Source of the DNA: Coprococcus ammoniilyticus | GTDB taxonomy: Bacteria; Bacillota; Clostridia; Lachnospirales; Lachnospiraceae | DNA: 64,000 nucleotides | Assembly: GCF_025567345.1 (NCBI RefSeq) | Contig: NZ_JAOQJS010000004.1 | Coordinates: 356,734-420,733 of the forward strand | Direction of reading: 5' to 3' | Shown here: in pieces, positions 42,944-52,051 of the stretch | Layout of the letters: the number at the start of each line of letters is the position of its first letter | How positions within the stretch are numbered: the first letter of the stretch is position 1 | Program-made: the position numbers and the translations under genes | The notes under the pieces: model-generated | What the model saw: the letters and a program-made list of their open reading frames with translations, nothing else | Databases searched by the model: none | What the model was told of the DNA's origin: nothing

Positions 42944-43582
42944 ATGGAAATCAGAGATATAAATGAAATACGGTCAGCGATCAAGTACATGGATTACAAG
43001 CCTGTAATGCTGGCAAAGTTTTATGATATTAAAAGCTTATTGTTTAAAGAGATTTTAGAGAACGAAGACTATTACAAGGTTGCCAGCATATTACCGAATC
43101 CGGGCAATGACAACAAGATTGTAAAGTGTGTCAACATTCTGGATAAGAAATACATGGCAGGACGGGAAGTTGTAGACTGCACGAAGACACCGGGAGCAAT
43201 ACCGGCTGAAGCTGCAGAGATTCTGAAAAGCATTCGTACGACAGAAGATCCTGCATCCGTAAAGCTTTCCTTCGGTAAAGAAATGAAAGCAGAGGTATAT
43301 ATGAATATCCCAAGAGGTAACAGTCTTACGATCTCAGATATGACGATCACACCGGAGACAGAGCTTACAGTGATGAATCTGTATAATACATATTATACAG
43401 AGGGCTTTATACTTGCACTTCACTTTGATGAGTTTGCAGTAGCGATAGAGCCATCTGCCTTAGACGGAATCAAAGGTCAGGGTGATGTATTTGTTTATGC
43501 GATGACAAAGAATGCCATTTATAAAGATTTTGGAAGCAGATACTTTGATGTAGAAGCAATCCTGAAATATTACAGAGGATAG
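42944..43582 (+). CDS. Hypothetical partner of the RelA-like protein
   Basis: 212 residues, MEIRDINEIRSAIKYMDYK, alpha/beta and soluble, no recognised motif. It starts 78 bases after the RelA-like gene without a terminator between them, and a good terminator follows at 43625-43665, so the two form a bicistronic unit. That arrangement would fit an effector with an antidote or accessory, but there is no sequence proof. Confidence 0.65.
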   Translation: MEIRDINEIRSAIKYMDYKPVMLAKFYDIKSLLFKEILENEDYYKVASILPNPGNDNKIVKCVNILDKKYMAGREVVDCTKTPGAIPAEAAEILKSIRTTEDPASVKLSFGKEMKAEVYMNIPRGNSLTISDMTITPETELTVMNLYNTYYTEGFILALHFDEFAVAIEPSALDGIKGQGDVFVYAMTKNAIYKDFGSRYFDVEAILKYYRG

Positions 43583-43624
43583 AAAAAGGTGCAGAGCGAG
43601 GAGCTTTGCAGACAGAGACAAAAA

Positions 43625-43665
43625 GAGAGCTGGAACCGTGGTTGGCAACAGCTCTTTTAATTTAC
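43625..43665 (+). terminator. Rho-independent terminator
   Basis: AGAGCTG and CAGCTCT stem with flanking A run and TTTTAATTT, after the two-gene RelA-like unit. Confidence 0.7.
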
Positions 43666-43744
43666 GCGTGGGATGTTCCTGTGAACAGGTTTGCAAAGTG
43701 TGTTTATGCCTGTATTGGCTGTTATATATGGAGGAATAAATGCT

Positions 43745-44845
43745 TTGAAGAATAAACTTGCATTATTATCAGGTATATTATGTATCGGGCTGGTAATTGC
43801 GTTTATCTTTTATACCGGAAAGGATAACCAGAAAAAAAAGGGGTATACGACGACCGGATTTGCCATGGGAACTGCAGTTACGGTATCGGTCTATTCGGAT
43901 CAGGGCAGACAGGATGCGGATGCTGTGATCGACTGCGTAAGCAGACTGGAGCGTGAACAGATCTCATGGCGGATAGAAGGCGCAGAGGTATACCGTGTGA
44001 ATCATGAATATAAGGCAGGAGAGCCTTATGAGATAAGCTATGACCTGGCATCTGCGGTCTTGCAGGGAAAAGAAGTAAGCGCGGCAGGAGATGATCTACT
44101 GGCACTCACGATCCGTCCGTTAGCGTCCTGCTGGGGTATCGAAGATGGGAAGAAAGAAGTACCGGAGACTCAGAAGATAGAAGAAGCCTGTTCGGTAGTT
44201 AACGATTCGAAAGTGCATATCGTAGACGAACAGGGAAAAGAGCTGACACAGGTAAGTGAGCTTTCAGAGGATGGAACATGGTATGTGCTGTTTGATGAAA
44301 CAGGCTTAAGCCTTGATTTCGGTGCGATGGGAAAAGGCATTGCTTGTGATCGGGTGGCAGAAAGACTTGAAGAAAATCAGGTGGAAGGCGCTTGTGTGGC
44401 AGTCGGCGGCAGCGTTTTATGCTACGGCGCAAAGCCGGATGGTTCCGGTTTCCGGATCGGTATTCGTGATCCGAGAGGAAATGAAAATGATATGATGGGA
44501 ACCGTAGAAGTCCGGTCAGACAAGCATCCGGTCTATATATCAACATCCGGCGATTATGAGAAGTATTTTATTCAGGATGGAAAAAGATATCATCATATCT
44601 TAAATCCAAAGACCGGATACCCGGCAGACACCGGAACGATATCAGCGACAGTGATCTGTGAAAGCGGTGCATTAAGTGATGCTTTATCAACGATGTGTAT
44701 TCTGCTTCCGGCGGATCGGGCACTTAAGCTTGTAAAAAGCTTTGACGCAGATGTGATCCTGATCGATAAGGATAAGAATATATATATGACAGAGCAGGCA
44801 GGAAAACAGTTCACGATAACAAATGGAGACTATAAAGTAAAATGA
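43745..44845 (+). CDS. apbE: FAD:protein FMN transferase
   Basis: 366 residues from a TTG with GGAGG nine bases before it. A membrane anchor/signal at the N-terminus (LALLSGILCIGLVIAFIFY) places it outside. ApbE motifs: FAMGTAVTVSVYS, LDFGAMGKGIACDRVAERL, STSGDYEKYF, and HHILNPKTGYPADTG with the metal/FAD site. It attaches FMN to Thr in membrane flavoproteins; the targets are encoded next, in the RnfD-RnfG fusion. First gene of the Rnf cluster, overlapping the following gene by 4 bases. Confidence 0.93.
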   Translation: MKNKLALLSGILCIGLVIAFIFYTGKDNQKKKGYTTTGFAMGTAVTVSVYSDQGRQDADAVIDCVSRLEREQISWRIEGAEVYRVNHEYKAGEPYEISYDLASAVLQGKEVSAAGDDLLALTIRPLASCWGIEDGKKEVPETQKIEEACSVVNDSKVHIVDEQGKELTQVSELSEDGTWYVLFDETGLSLDFGAMGKGIACDRVAERLEENQVEGACVAVGGSVLCYGAKPDGSGFRIGIRDPRGNENDMMGTVEVRSDKHPVYISTSGDYEKYFIQDGKRYHHILNPKTGYPADTGTISATVICESGALSDALSTMCILLPADRALKLVKSFDADVILIDKDKNIYMTEQAGKQFTITNGDYKVK

Positions 44846-45207
44846 TAAAAAAAAGAGACATCATTCTGGCACTTGTGCTGATCCTTTTAGGAATCGTCTG
44901 CTATGGAGTCATCCGGCTGGGTCAGAAAAAAGGCAGTCAGGTTATTATATATGAAGACCAGAAAGAGATTGGCAGATATGATCTGAATACAGATACCACG
45001 AAAGAGATTCAGACCGCAAAAGGAATGAATATTCTGGAAATAAAGAATGGAATGGCATATGTAACAGAAGCAGACTGTCCGGATCAGGTATGCATTCGTA
45101 TGGGGAAGATATCAAAGACAGGAGAAAATATCGTCTGCCTGCCGCATAAGCTGGTGATTCAGGTGGAGGGTGATGTTGGACAGAAAGCAGAATATGATAA
45201 TCGATAA
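44842..45207 (+). CDS. NusG domain II-containing membrane-anchored protein
   Basis: 121 residues, one N-terminal membrane segment (IILALVLILLGIVCYGVI), then a NusG-II-like beta domain with CPDQVCIRMGKI and NIVCLPHKLVIQV. Proteins of this type are regularly encoded beside apbE and the Gx transporter in Clostridia Rnf loci; they are thought to assist assembly or redox maturation. Overlaps apbE by ATGA. Confidence 0.85.
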   Translation: MIKKRDIILALVLILLGIVCYGVIRLGQKKGSQVIIYEDQKEIGRYDLNTDTTKEIQTAKGMNILEIKNGMAYVTEADCPDQVCIRMGKISKTGENIVCLPHKLVIQVEGDVGQKAEYDNR

Positions 45208-45252
45208 GGGCTATTCATAGTATAGCAGGAAAGGCATATATAGAAAGAAAAG

Positions 45253-45819
45253 ATGGGGAAGAAACAAAAAAATTCCAAAAAAAAATCTACAAATAGAAAG
45301 ATACAGAAAAAGGCTCATAACAGCGCAGGAACGATAGCACAGCTTGGAATGTTTATTGCGGTTGCAATGGTGTTTTCATATATCGAATCCTTTATCCGGA
45401 TCGATATCGCGGTACCGGGAATCAAGCTCGGACTTGCCAATATTGTAACTATTGTAGTGCTGTGCAAGCTTGGACTTGCGGATGCGGTTTTGGTATCCGT
45501 GCTCCGTATCTTCCTGTCGTCTTTATTATTTGGCAATTTTACCGTTATGATATACAGTCTTGCCGGAGCAGCAGTCAGCATGCTGTTTATGTGGATCTCT
45601 GTTAAGATTGGTTTTTTTTCAACAACGGGAACGAGTATTCTTGGAGGTGTCGGACATAATGTTGGTCAGCTTATCGTTGCATATCTGGTGATAAAGAACC
45701 AAAATATCCTGATATATGCTCCGGTTTTACTGGTCTCTGGAACGATCACGGGAGTTCTGATCGGTCTTGCGGCAGCATTTGTCATGCGGGCGGTTGGCGG
45801 TCAGATTGGCAAGTTTTAG
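45253..45819 (+). CDS. Gx transporter family protein (heptaprenyl diphosphate synthase component I-like)
   Basis: 188 residues with a basic N-terminus (KKQKNSKKKSTNRKIQKK) and about five membrane segments (from IAQLGMFIAVAMVFSYIE to VLLVSGTITGVLIGLAAAFV). The Gly-rich KLGLANIVTIV and GGVGHNVGQL motifs fit the ECF-S-like Gx family. Often misnamed as part of heptaprenyl diphosphate synthase. It is likely a small-molecule (flavin or quinone precursor) uptake component for the Rnf system. Confidence 0.8.
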   Translation: MGKKQKNSKKKSTNRKIQKKAHNSAGTIAQLGMFIAVAMVFSYIESFIRIDIAVPGIKLGLANIVTIVVLCKLGLADAVLVSVLRIFLSSLLFGNFTVMIYSLAGAAVSMLFMWISVKIGFFSTTGTSILGGVGHNVGQLIVAYLVIKNQNILIYAPVLLVSGTITGVLIGLAAAFVMRAVGGQIGKF

Positions 45820-45915
45820 GGTTGTTTTTGACCCTGTGAAGTATTATTATATGATTAGTTTTTCTCGATAACAGAGAATGAATTGATAAGAATAACGAGA
45901 GAAAGAGGTATGCAG

Positions 45916-47241
45916 ATGGGTTTATTAACTTTTTCGGGTGGTATTCATCCATATGAAGGCAAAGATCTAACAAAAGACAAGCCTGTCAGAGAATATCTTC
46001 CAAAGGGAGAGTGTGTTTATCCGCTCAGTCAGCATATAGGTGCACCGGCTGTTCCGATCGTAAAGCGTGGCGACCGTGTACTGGTAGGACAGAAGATTGC
46101 AGAGGCGGGAGGATTTGTTTCGGCAAATATCCATTCTTCAATCTCAGGAACGGTAAAAATGATCGAACCGAGGATGACAAGTGGCGGTAATAAAGTAAAT
46201 TCAATCGTAATAGAAAATGACGGTTTATTTGAGACGGTTGATTTCTCCGAGAATGTGCGAGATCTCTCCACACTTTACAGAGAAGATATCAAGGATATGA
46301 TCAAGGAGGCAGGTATCGTTGGAATGGGCGGTGCAGGGTTTCCGTCTCATGTAAAGCTGTCACCGAGAAATGAAGATGATATCGAATATATCATTGTAAA
46401 CGGTGCGGAGTGTGAACCGTATCTGACTTCTGATTACAGAAGAATGTTAGAGGAGACAGATAAGCTGATCCTTGGACTTCAGATCTGTGTAAATCTGTTT
46501 GATAAGGCAAAGGGAATTATCGCGATTGAAGACAATAAGCCGGAAGCAATTGCAAAGATCTCAGAGCATCTGGCTGATAACGATAAGATCGAGGTAAAAG
46601 TTTTAAAGACAAAATATCCACAGGGTGCGGAACGTCAGTTGATTTATGCAACGACAGGAAGATATGTGAATTCCAAGATGCTTCCTGCAGATGCGGGCTG
46701 TATCGTACATAATGCAGATACGATTGTTTCCATCTATGAAGCGGTGATCGAGGGTAAGCCACTGTACACCAGAATCGTAACGGTTACAGGTGATGCTATC
46801 GTTAATCCATGTAATCTGCTGGTTCGTAATGGTACAAGCTGTCGGGAGATCATAGAAGCGGCAGGCGGTTTTAAGGATGGCAAGCTGCCGGAGAAGATCA
46901 TTGCAGGTGGACCTATGATGGGTAAAGCGATGTTCTCGCTCGATGTTCCGGCAGTAAAAGGTCTGTCAGCACTTCTTTGTATGACACATGATGAGGTTCA
47001 GGACTGGGAGCCATCTGCATGTATCCGTTGCGGAAGATGCGTGGATGTCTGTCCGGGAAGAATTATTCCGTCAGATCTTGCAAAATATGCAGAACATGGC
47101 AATATAGATGCATTCTTAAAGCATGATGGCATGGAATGTTGTGAGTGTGGCTGTTGTTCTTATGTATGTCCTGCCAAGAGACATTTGACACAGACAATAG
47201 CCGGAACCAGGAAGAGTATTCTGGCAAGTAAGAAGAAGTAG
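45916..47241 (+). CDS. rnfC: Rnf complex subunit C
   Basis: 441 residues starting MGLLTFSGGIHPYEGKD, from the ATG with AAGAGG seven bases upstream. It has an N-terminal barrel, an NADH/FMN-binding region (GMGGAGFPSHVK, VNGAECEPYL), a SLBB-type middle, and two [4Fe4S] motifs near the end: CIRCGRCVDVCPGRI and CCECGCCSYVCPAKR. RnfC is the peripheral NADH-oxidising subunit of the ferredoxin:NAD+ oxidoreductase that pumps Na+ or H+. First of the rnfC-D/G-E-A-B run. Confidence 0.95.
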   Translation: MGLLTFSGGIHPYEGKDLTKDKPVREYLPKGECVYPLSQHIGAPAVPIVKRGDRVLVGQKIAEAGGFVSANIHSSISGTVKMIEPRMTSGGNKVNSIVIENDGLFETVDFSENVRDLSTLYREDIKDMIKEAGIVGMGGAGFPSHVKLSPRNEDDIEYIIVNGAECEPYLTSDYRRMLEETDKLILGLQICVNLFDKAKGIIAIEDNKPEAIAKISEHLADNDKIEVKVLKTKYPQGAERQLIYATTGRYVNSKMLPADAGCIVHNADTIVSIYEAVIEGKPLYTRIVTVTGDAIVNPCNLLVRNGTSCREIIEAAGGFKDGKLPEKIIAGGPMMGKAMFSLDVPAVKGLSALLCMTHDEVQDWEPSACIRCGRCVDVCPGRIIPSDLAKYAEHGNIDAFLKHDGMECCECGCCSYVCPAKRHLTQTIAGTRKSILASKKK

Positions 47242-47252
47242 GAGGTGGAGAC

Positions 47253-48842
47253 ATGGAAGAAACAACATTGAGGATTTCTGCATCTCCGCACGTCAGAGAT
47301 CGGAAAACGACATCATCCCTGATGCTGGACGTGATCATTGCATTACTGCCGGCGAGTGTGTTTGGTGTATATAATTTTGGAACAAAAGCATTTGTGCTGA
47401 TCTTAACCTGTATAGCATCTTGTATTTTTTTTGAATGGGGCGTGGAAATGCTCCTGCACAGAAACAGTACAGTAAAAGATTTCAGTGCAGTCGTAACAGG
47501 CCTGCTTCTGGCATTGAATCTTTCGCCGGAGGTTCCTGTATGGATGGCGATACTCGGAAGCGCATTTGCCATTATTATAGTAAAACAGTTATTTGGCGGT
47601 CTGGGTCAGAACTTTATGAATCCGGCACTTGGAGCCAGATGCTTCTTGTTAATATCATTTGCGGGAAAGATGACTACATTTACATATGATGGAGTTACAA
47701 CAGCGACCCCACTTGCAATTTTAAAGAGTGGCGGAACAGTAGATGTATTAGATATGTTTATCGGAAGAATTGCAGGTACGATCGGTGAGACATCTGCGAT
47801 CTGTCTGTTGATCGGTGGTTTATATCTGATTATTCGTAAGGTGATCAGCCCGATCATTCCACTGGTTTATATTGGAACATTTTCCGTATTTATATTCCTG
47901 TACTCCCTTGCATCCGGCATGGGCTTTGAACCATTATATCTGGCAGCGCACCTTTGTGGTGGTGGTCTGATGTTAGGCGCTTTCTTTATGGCGACCGACT
48001 ATGTGACCTCACCTATTACAAAGAAGGGAAAAGTGGTATTTGGTATTATCCTTGGACTTTTGACCTTCCTGTTCCGAATCTATGGCGGCTCGGCAGAAGG
48101 TGTATCCTATGCGATCATTATTTCGAACCTTCTTGTTCCGTTGATCGAACGGTTTACACAACCGAAGTCATTTGGTAAGGGCGCTGAGCTTCAGAAGGAA
48201 GAAGGCGGCTCGGCAGCAGACAGCAAGAAGATGGATAAGAAATCAATTGTCATCGCAACGGTAGCAATCCTTGTCATTACACTTGTTGCCGGCGGTGTGC
48301 TTGCATATGTACAGCAGATCACAAAGAAGCCGATCGAACAGGCGGAACAGCAGGCAAAGGAGGACGCATACCGGGAAGTATTTACAGATGCGGATGCCTT
48401 CCGGACGGTAGATGGCTTCGACAGTGAGACTGCATCTACATGGCTTTCGGATAAAGGCTATAAGGCAGATATAGATGATGCAGTAACTGCCTGTGACAAA
48501 GATGGAAATGCACTTGGTTATGTATTTGTTATTACATCCCATGAGGCATATGGCGGAGATCTTCAGCTTGCTCTTGGTGTAGCAGAGGATGGAACTACAA
48601 ATGGTATCTCTTTCCTGTCATTAAGTGAGACAGCAGGTCTTGGTATGCAGGCAGATACAGATGAGTTCAAATCACAGTTCGCAGGCAAGAATGTAGCACA
48701 GTTTAAATATACAAAATCCGGTGCGGCATCGGATGAGGAGATCGATGCATTAAGTGGTGCGACGATCACGACAAATGCAGTCACGAATGCAGTAAATGCG
48801 GGACTTTCCTATGCAGATTATCTGAAAGGAGGAGCAAACTAA
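47253..48842 (+). CDS. rnfD: Rnf complex RnfD-RnfG fusion
   Basis: 529 residues. Residues 1-310 are RnfD: about eight to nine membrane segments and the flavinylation motif ATDYVTSPIT. A linker (KEEGGSAADSKKMDKK) follows. Residues 330-529 are RnfG: one membrane anchor (VIATVAILVITLVAGGVLAY), an extracellular FMN-binding domain and its covalent FMN site SGATITTNAV. Both Thr sites for ApbE are thus on one chain, and no separate rnfG follows. The last base overlaps rnfE. The fusion is visible in one uninterrupted frame. Confidence 0.92.
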   Translation: MEETTLRISASPHVRDRKTTSSLMLDVIIALLPASVFGVYNFGTKAFVLILTCIASCIFFEWGVEMLLHRNSTVKDFSAVVTGLLLALNLSPEVPVWMAILGSAFAIIIVKQLFGGLGQNFMNPALGARCFLLISFAGKMTTFTYDGVTTATPLAILKSGGTVDVLDMFIGRIAGTIGETSAICLLIGGLYLIIRKVISPIIPLVYIGTFSVFIFLYSLASGMGFEPLYLAAHLCGGGLMLGAFFMATDYVTSPITKKGKVVFGIILGLLTFLFRIYGGSAEGVSYAIIISNLLVPLIERFTQPKSFGKGAELQKEEGGSAADSKKMDKKSIVIATVAILVITLVAGGVLAYVQQITKKPIEQAEQQAKEDAYREVFTDADAFRTVDGFDSETASTWLSDKGYKADIDDAVTACDKDGNALGYVFVITSHEAYGGDLQLALGVAEDGTTNGISFLSLSETAGLGMQADTDEFKSQFAGKNVAQFKYTKSGAASDEEIDALSGATITTNAVTNAVNAGLSYADYLKGGAN

Positions 48843-50230
48843 TGGGTAAATGTACAGAACGTTTATACAATGGTATCGTGAAAGAAAATCCAACCTTCGT
48901 ACAGATGCTTGGTATGTGTCCGACACTTGCGGTTACATCATCAGCAATCAACGGAGCAGGTATGGGACTTTCTACAACCTGTATTCTGGTGTTGAGCAAT
49001 GCGTTTATCTCACTGTTTCGTAAAGTGATACCGGATAAGGTCAGAATACCATCTTATATTGTTATCATTGCTTCTTTTGTAACGGTTATTCAGTTTTTAA
49101 TGCAGGCATACCTGCCGTCCTTAAATGACAGTCTTGGAATCTATATTCCACTGATCGTAGTAAACTGTATTATTCTTGGACGTGCAGAGAGTTACGCTTC
49201 GAAGAATAAAGTTCTTCCGTCAATCTTTGACGGACTTGGAATGGGACTTGGCTTTACGATCGGTCTTACCTTGATCGGTATGTTCCGTGAACTGATCGGA
49301 AAAGGCTGTGTATTCGGATTCCAGATCATTGGAGATGGTAACCTTCTTCAGAAGACATCAGGAGCAGGAAAAGCAATCGGAGATGTGCTTGCAGCATATA
49401 CGCCGATCACAATCTTTGTACTTGCACCGGGAGCATTCTTTGTACTTGCTTTTATTATTGCAACGATCAATAAGAGAAATGCGAAGAAGGCAGCAAAGGC
49501 ACTTGCAATTGGAGAAGAGATCCCTGCAAGCTGTAAGCCGGAATCCTGTATGGGATGTGCAAACATCATGTGTGCAGGAAGAAAGGCTGCTATGCAGGAT
49601 ACTCAGGTTAATGTTCAGACAAATGCCGGCAAGGCATCCGCTGCACAGACTCCGTCAGCACCGGCACCACAGCCGAAAAAGGTTGTGATCCCAGACAAGA
49701 TAGTAAAGAAACCGGTAGAGCAGGAAAACGGACAACAAGTGCAGTCGGTACAATCAGCGCAGCAGCCGGTTCCAGAGCAACCAGCACCAGTCGTACAGCA
49801 GGCTGTTGCTCAGAGTACACTGCAGCCACAGATAGCAGCTTCATCAGAGACTACGACTACTCCGGTTTCACAGGAGCCGCAAATACAGGTAGCACAGGTA
49901 GTACAACCAGAGCAGCAGCCGGTACAGGAAAAGCCAGCGTCAACCGTACAGCAGACTCCGGTTCAGGTGGCAAAAGAGATGTCTGACAGACCGAGAATCC
50001 ATATTCCGGCGAATCTGAATAGAGTACCACATGCAGTTGTTCTCTCAGAGACAGACAATCCGGTTTCAGAGCCAGAGAAAGCGGAAGCAGTATCGGAAGA
50101 ATCCGATATGGTTGACACATCAAAGCTTGTAAGACCAGATGTTGCAAGTGCAGATCAGGTAAACAAATATCAGGAATTTGATGAGAAACCGACAGATAAA
50201 AAGAATAAGAAAAGGGGAGGTAGAAAATAA
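48842..50230 (+). CDS. rnfE: Rnf complex subunit E with long Pro/Gln-rich tail
   Basis: 462 residues. The first 210 are ordinary RnfE with six membrane segments (NPTFVQMLGMCPTLAVTSSA; GLGMGLGFTIGLTLIGMFRE). The tail starts with a Cys motif, CKPESCMGCANIMCAG, then about 220 residues of Pro/Gln/Ala/Val repeats (QQPVPEQPAPVVQQAVAQ) and ends very basic (KKNKKRGGRK). The usual length is near 200-230, so the tail is an addition. It ends exactly at the start of rnfA (1-base overlap). Confidence 0.92.
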   Translation: MGKCTERLYNGIVKENPTFVQMLGMCPTLAVTSSAINGAGMGLSTTCILVLSNAFISLFRKVIPDKVRIPSYIVIIASFVTVIQFLMQAYLPSLNDSLGIYIPLIVVNCIILGRAESYASKNKVLPSIFDGLGMGLGFTIGLTLIGMFRELIGKGCVFGFQIIGDGNLLQKTSGAGKAIGDVLAAYTPITIFVLAPGAFFVLAFIIATINKRNAKKAAKALAIGEEIPASCKPESCMGCANIMCAGRKAAMQDTQVNVQTNAGKASAAQTPSAPAPQPKKVVIPDKIVKKPVEQENGQQVQSVQSAQQPVPEQPAPVVQQAVAQSTLQPQIAASSETTTTPVSQEPQIQVAQVVQPEQQPVQEKPASTVQQTPVQVAKEMSDRPRIHIPANLNRVPHAVVLSETDNPVSEPEKAEAVSEESDMVDTSKLVRPDVASADQVNKYQEFDEKPTDKKNKKRGGRK

Positions 50231-50802
50231 TGCATATTTTATTATTGGCAGTTGGAGCAGCCCTCGTAAATAATGTAATATTAAGCCAGTTCCTCGGACT
50301 GTGTCCTTTCCTTGGCGTATCAAAGAGTGTAAACACAGCAACCGGTATGGGCGGGGCAGTTATATTTGTAATGACGATCGCTTCAGCGGTAACGAGTATT
50401 GTTTATTATGGAATCCTTTCCCCGCTGGGATTAGATTATCTGAATACAATCGTGTTCATCCTTGTAATAGCGGCACTGGTACAGTTTGTAGAGATGTTCT
50501 TAAAGAAGAATATGAAGTCTTTATACGAGTCACTTGGAGTATACCTTCCCCTGATCACAACAAACTGTGCAGTTCTTGGTATCGCACTTTCAAATGTACA
50601 GAATGAATATACGATCCTTGAGAGTATAGTAAATGGTTTTGGTTCAGCAGTAGGTTTTGCGATCTCAATTACGATCCTTGCAGGTATCCGTGAGAAGTTG
50701 GAATACAGTGATATTCCGGAAGCATTTAAGGGTACTCCGATCGTTCTGATCACATCAGGTCTGATGGCAATAGCGTTCTTTGGCTTTGCCGGATTGATAT
50801 AA
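50230..50802 (+). CDS. rnfA: Rnf complex subunit A
   Basis: 190 residues, six membrane segments, standard RnfA length. Conserved NNVILSQFLGLCPFLGVS near the N-terminus contains the Cys that, with its partner in RnfE (MLGMCPTLAV), holds the membrane iron-sulfur centre. LITTNCAVLG is the second family motif. Follows rnfE without gap and precedes rnfB by 12 bases behind AAGGAGG. Confidence 0.95.
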   Translation: MHILLLAVGAALVNNVILSQFLGLCPFLGVSKSVNTATGMGGAVIFVMTIASAVTSIVYYGILSPLGLDYLNTIVFILVIAALVQFVEMFLKKNMKSLYESLGVYLPLITTNCAVLGIALSNVQNEYTILESIVNGFGSAVGFAISITILAGIREKLEYSDIPEAFKGTPIVLITSGLMAIAFFGFAGLI

Positions 50803-50814
50803 GGAGGGATCGTT

Positions 50815-51606
50815 ATGGATATTACAACAATTCTGATCGCAGTTGCTGTTGTAGCAGGCGTTGGTGTCATCATTGGTATTCTGCTCGGTGTAGCTGGTGA
50901 AAAGTTTAAAGTTCCGGTAGATGAAAAGGCAGTTATGGTGCGGGAGCTTCTTCCCGGAAATAACTGTGGTGGATGTGGATATCCCGGTTGTGATGGTCTT
51001 GCAGCAGCCATTGCAAAGGGTGAGATGCCGCCATCTGCATGTCCTGTTGGAGGTGCAGCCGTTGCAGAGGCAATCAGTGCAGCACTCGGCGTAGAGAATA
51101 CAGCAAGCACTAAGTATGTAGCCTTTGTCAAATGCGCAGGTGACTGTGAGAAGGCAAAGGATGTCTATGACTATGTTGGACCAAAGACCTGTGTTCTTGC
51201 ACAAAACAGCCCAAATAACGGGCCAAAGGGCTGTACATATGGCTGTACAGGATATGGTTCCTGCAAGGCAGTCTGTGAATTCGGTGCGATTGATATTATA
51301 GATGGCATTGCAGTTGTAAATGAGGAAAAATGTAAAGCGTGCGGAAAGTGTGTAGATGTCTGTCCAAGACATCTGATCGAGCTGGTTCCATACGATGCCC
51401 CTCATCGTGTCAGATGTAATTCAAAGGAAAAAGGAAAAGAAGTAAAGGCAGTATGTTCAGCAGGGTGTATCGGCTGTTCACTCTGCGTCAGATCCTGTGA
51501 ATTTGATGCGGTATCGGTAGATCAGAACCTTGCACACATTGATTATGATAAATGTACCCATTGTGGCGCATGTGCCAGAAAGTGTCCGGTCAAGATCATA
51601 AGCTGA
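50815..51606 (+). CDS. rnfB: Rnf complex subunit B (ferredoxin-oxidising)
   Basis: 263 residues. One N-terminal membrane anchor (ILIAVAVVAGVGVIIGILLG), then the [4Fe4S] motif of NNCGGCGYPGCDGLA, and several ferredoxin-type clusters: CKACGKCVDVCPRHL, CIGCSLCVRSCEFDA and CTHCGACARKCPVKI. RnfB takes electrons from reduced ferredoxin and passes them to the membrane subunits. Last gene of the Rnf operon. 51607-51746 contains no gene. Confidence 0.95.
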   Translation: MDITTILIAVAVVAGVGVIIGILLGVAGEKFKVPVDEKAVMVRELLPGNNCGGCGYPGCDGLAAAIAKGEMPPSACPVGGAAVAEAISAALGVENTASTKYVAFVKCAGDCEKAKDVYDYVGPKTCVLAQNSPNNGPKGCTYGCTGYGSCKAVCEFGAIDIIDGIAVVNEEKCKACGKCVDVCPRHLIELVPYDAPHRVRCNSKEKGKEVKAVCSAGCIGCSLCVRSCEFDAVSVDQNLAHIDYDKCTHCGACARKCPVKIIS

Positions 51607-51746
51607 TCAATGTGATCGGATTCAGAATCTGACTGCTGTGACTGATTCATAGGCAGATCGGTGAAACCGATAATTTATATGTCTAAATATATTCTCTGCT
51701 TCATATTATGATACGGAAGGTGGATTTTGTTGAAAAGGGAATATAG

Positions 51747-51995
51747 ATGAGATTTTGTGAATTAAAAGAAAAAGAAGTAATAAACTGCAAGGACTGCCAG
51801 CGGCTTGGCTTTGTTGCAGATATTGAATTTGATCCCTGCTCCGGAAGAATTGAGGCGATAATTGTTCCAGAGCAGGGAAAAATTTTCTGGTGCTTTGGAT
51901 CTTGCGAGGAGTATCGCATTGATTTCTGTAATGTAGTAAAGATCGGGCCGGATATTATTTTAGTTGACATTCCACCCCGAATATGTAAAAGTTAG
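51747..51995 (+). CDS. YlmC/YmxH family protein (PRC-barrel)
   Basis: 82 residues, MRFCELKEKEVINCKDC, with GFVADIEFDPCSGRIEAIIVP as the PRC-barrel core. Homologues are conserved in spore-forming Firmicutes and grouped with sporulation genes; the function is unclear. It stands alone before nrdR. Confidence 0.85.
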   Translation: MRFCELKEKEVINCKDCQRLGFVADIEFDPCSGRIEAIIVPEQGKIFWCFGSCEEYRIDFCNVVKIGPDIILVDIPPRICKS

Positions 51996-52051
51996 TAGCA
52001 GAGAAAATAGAGGGGATAAAATAATTTTCCCTGATTTACGGAGGCAAAAAC

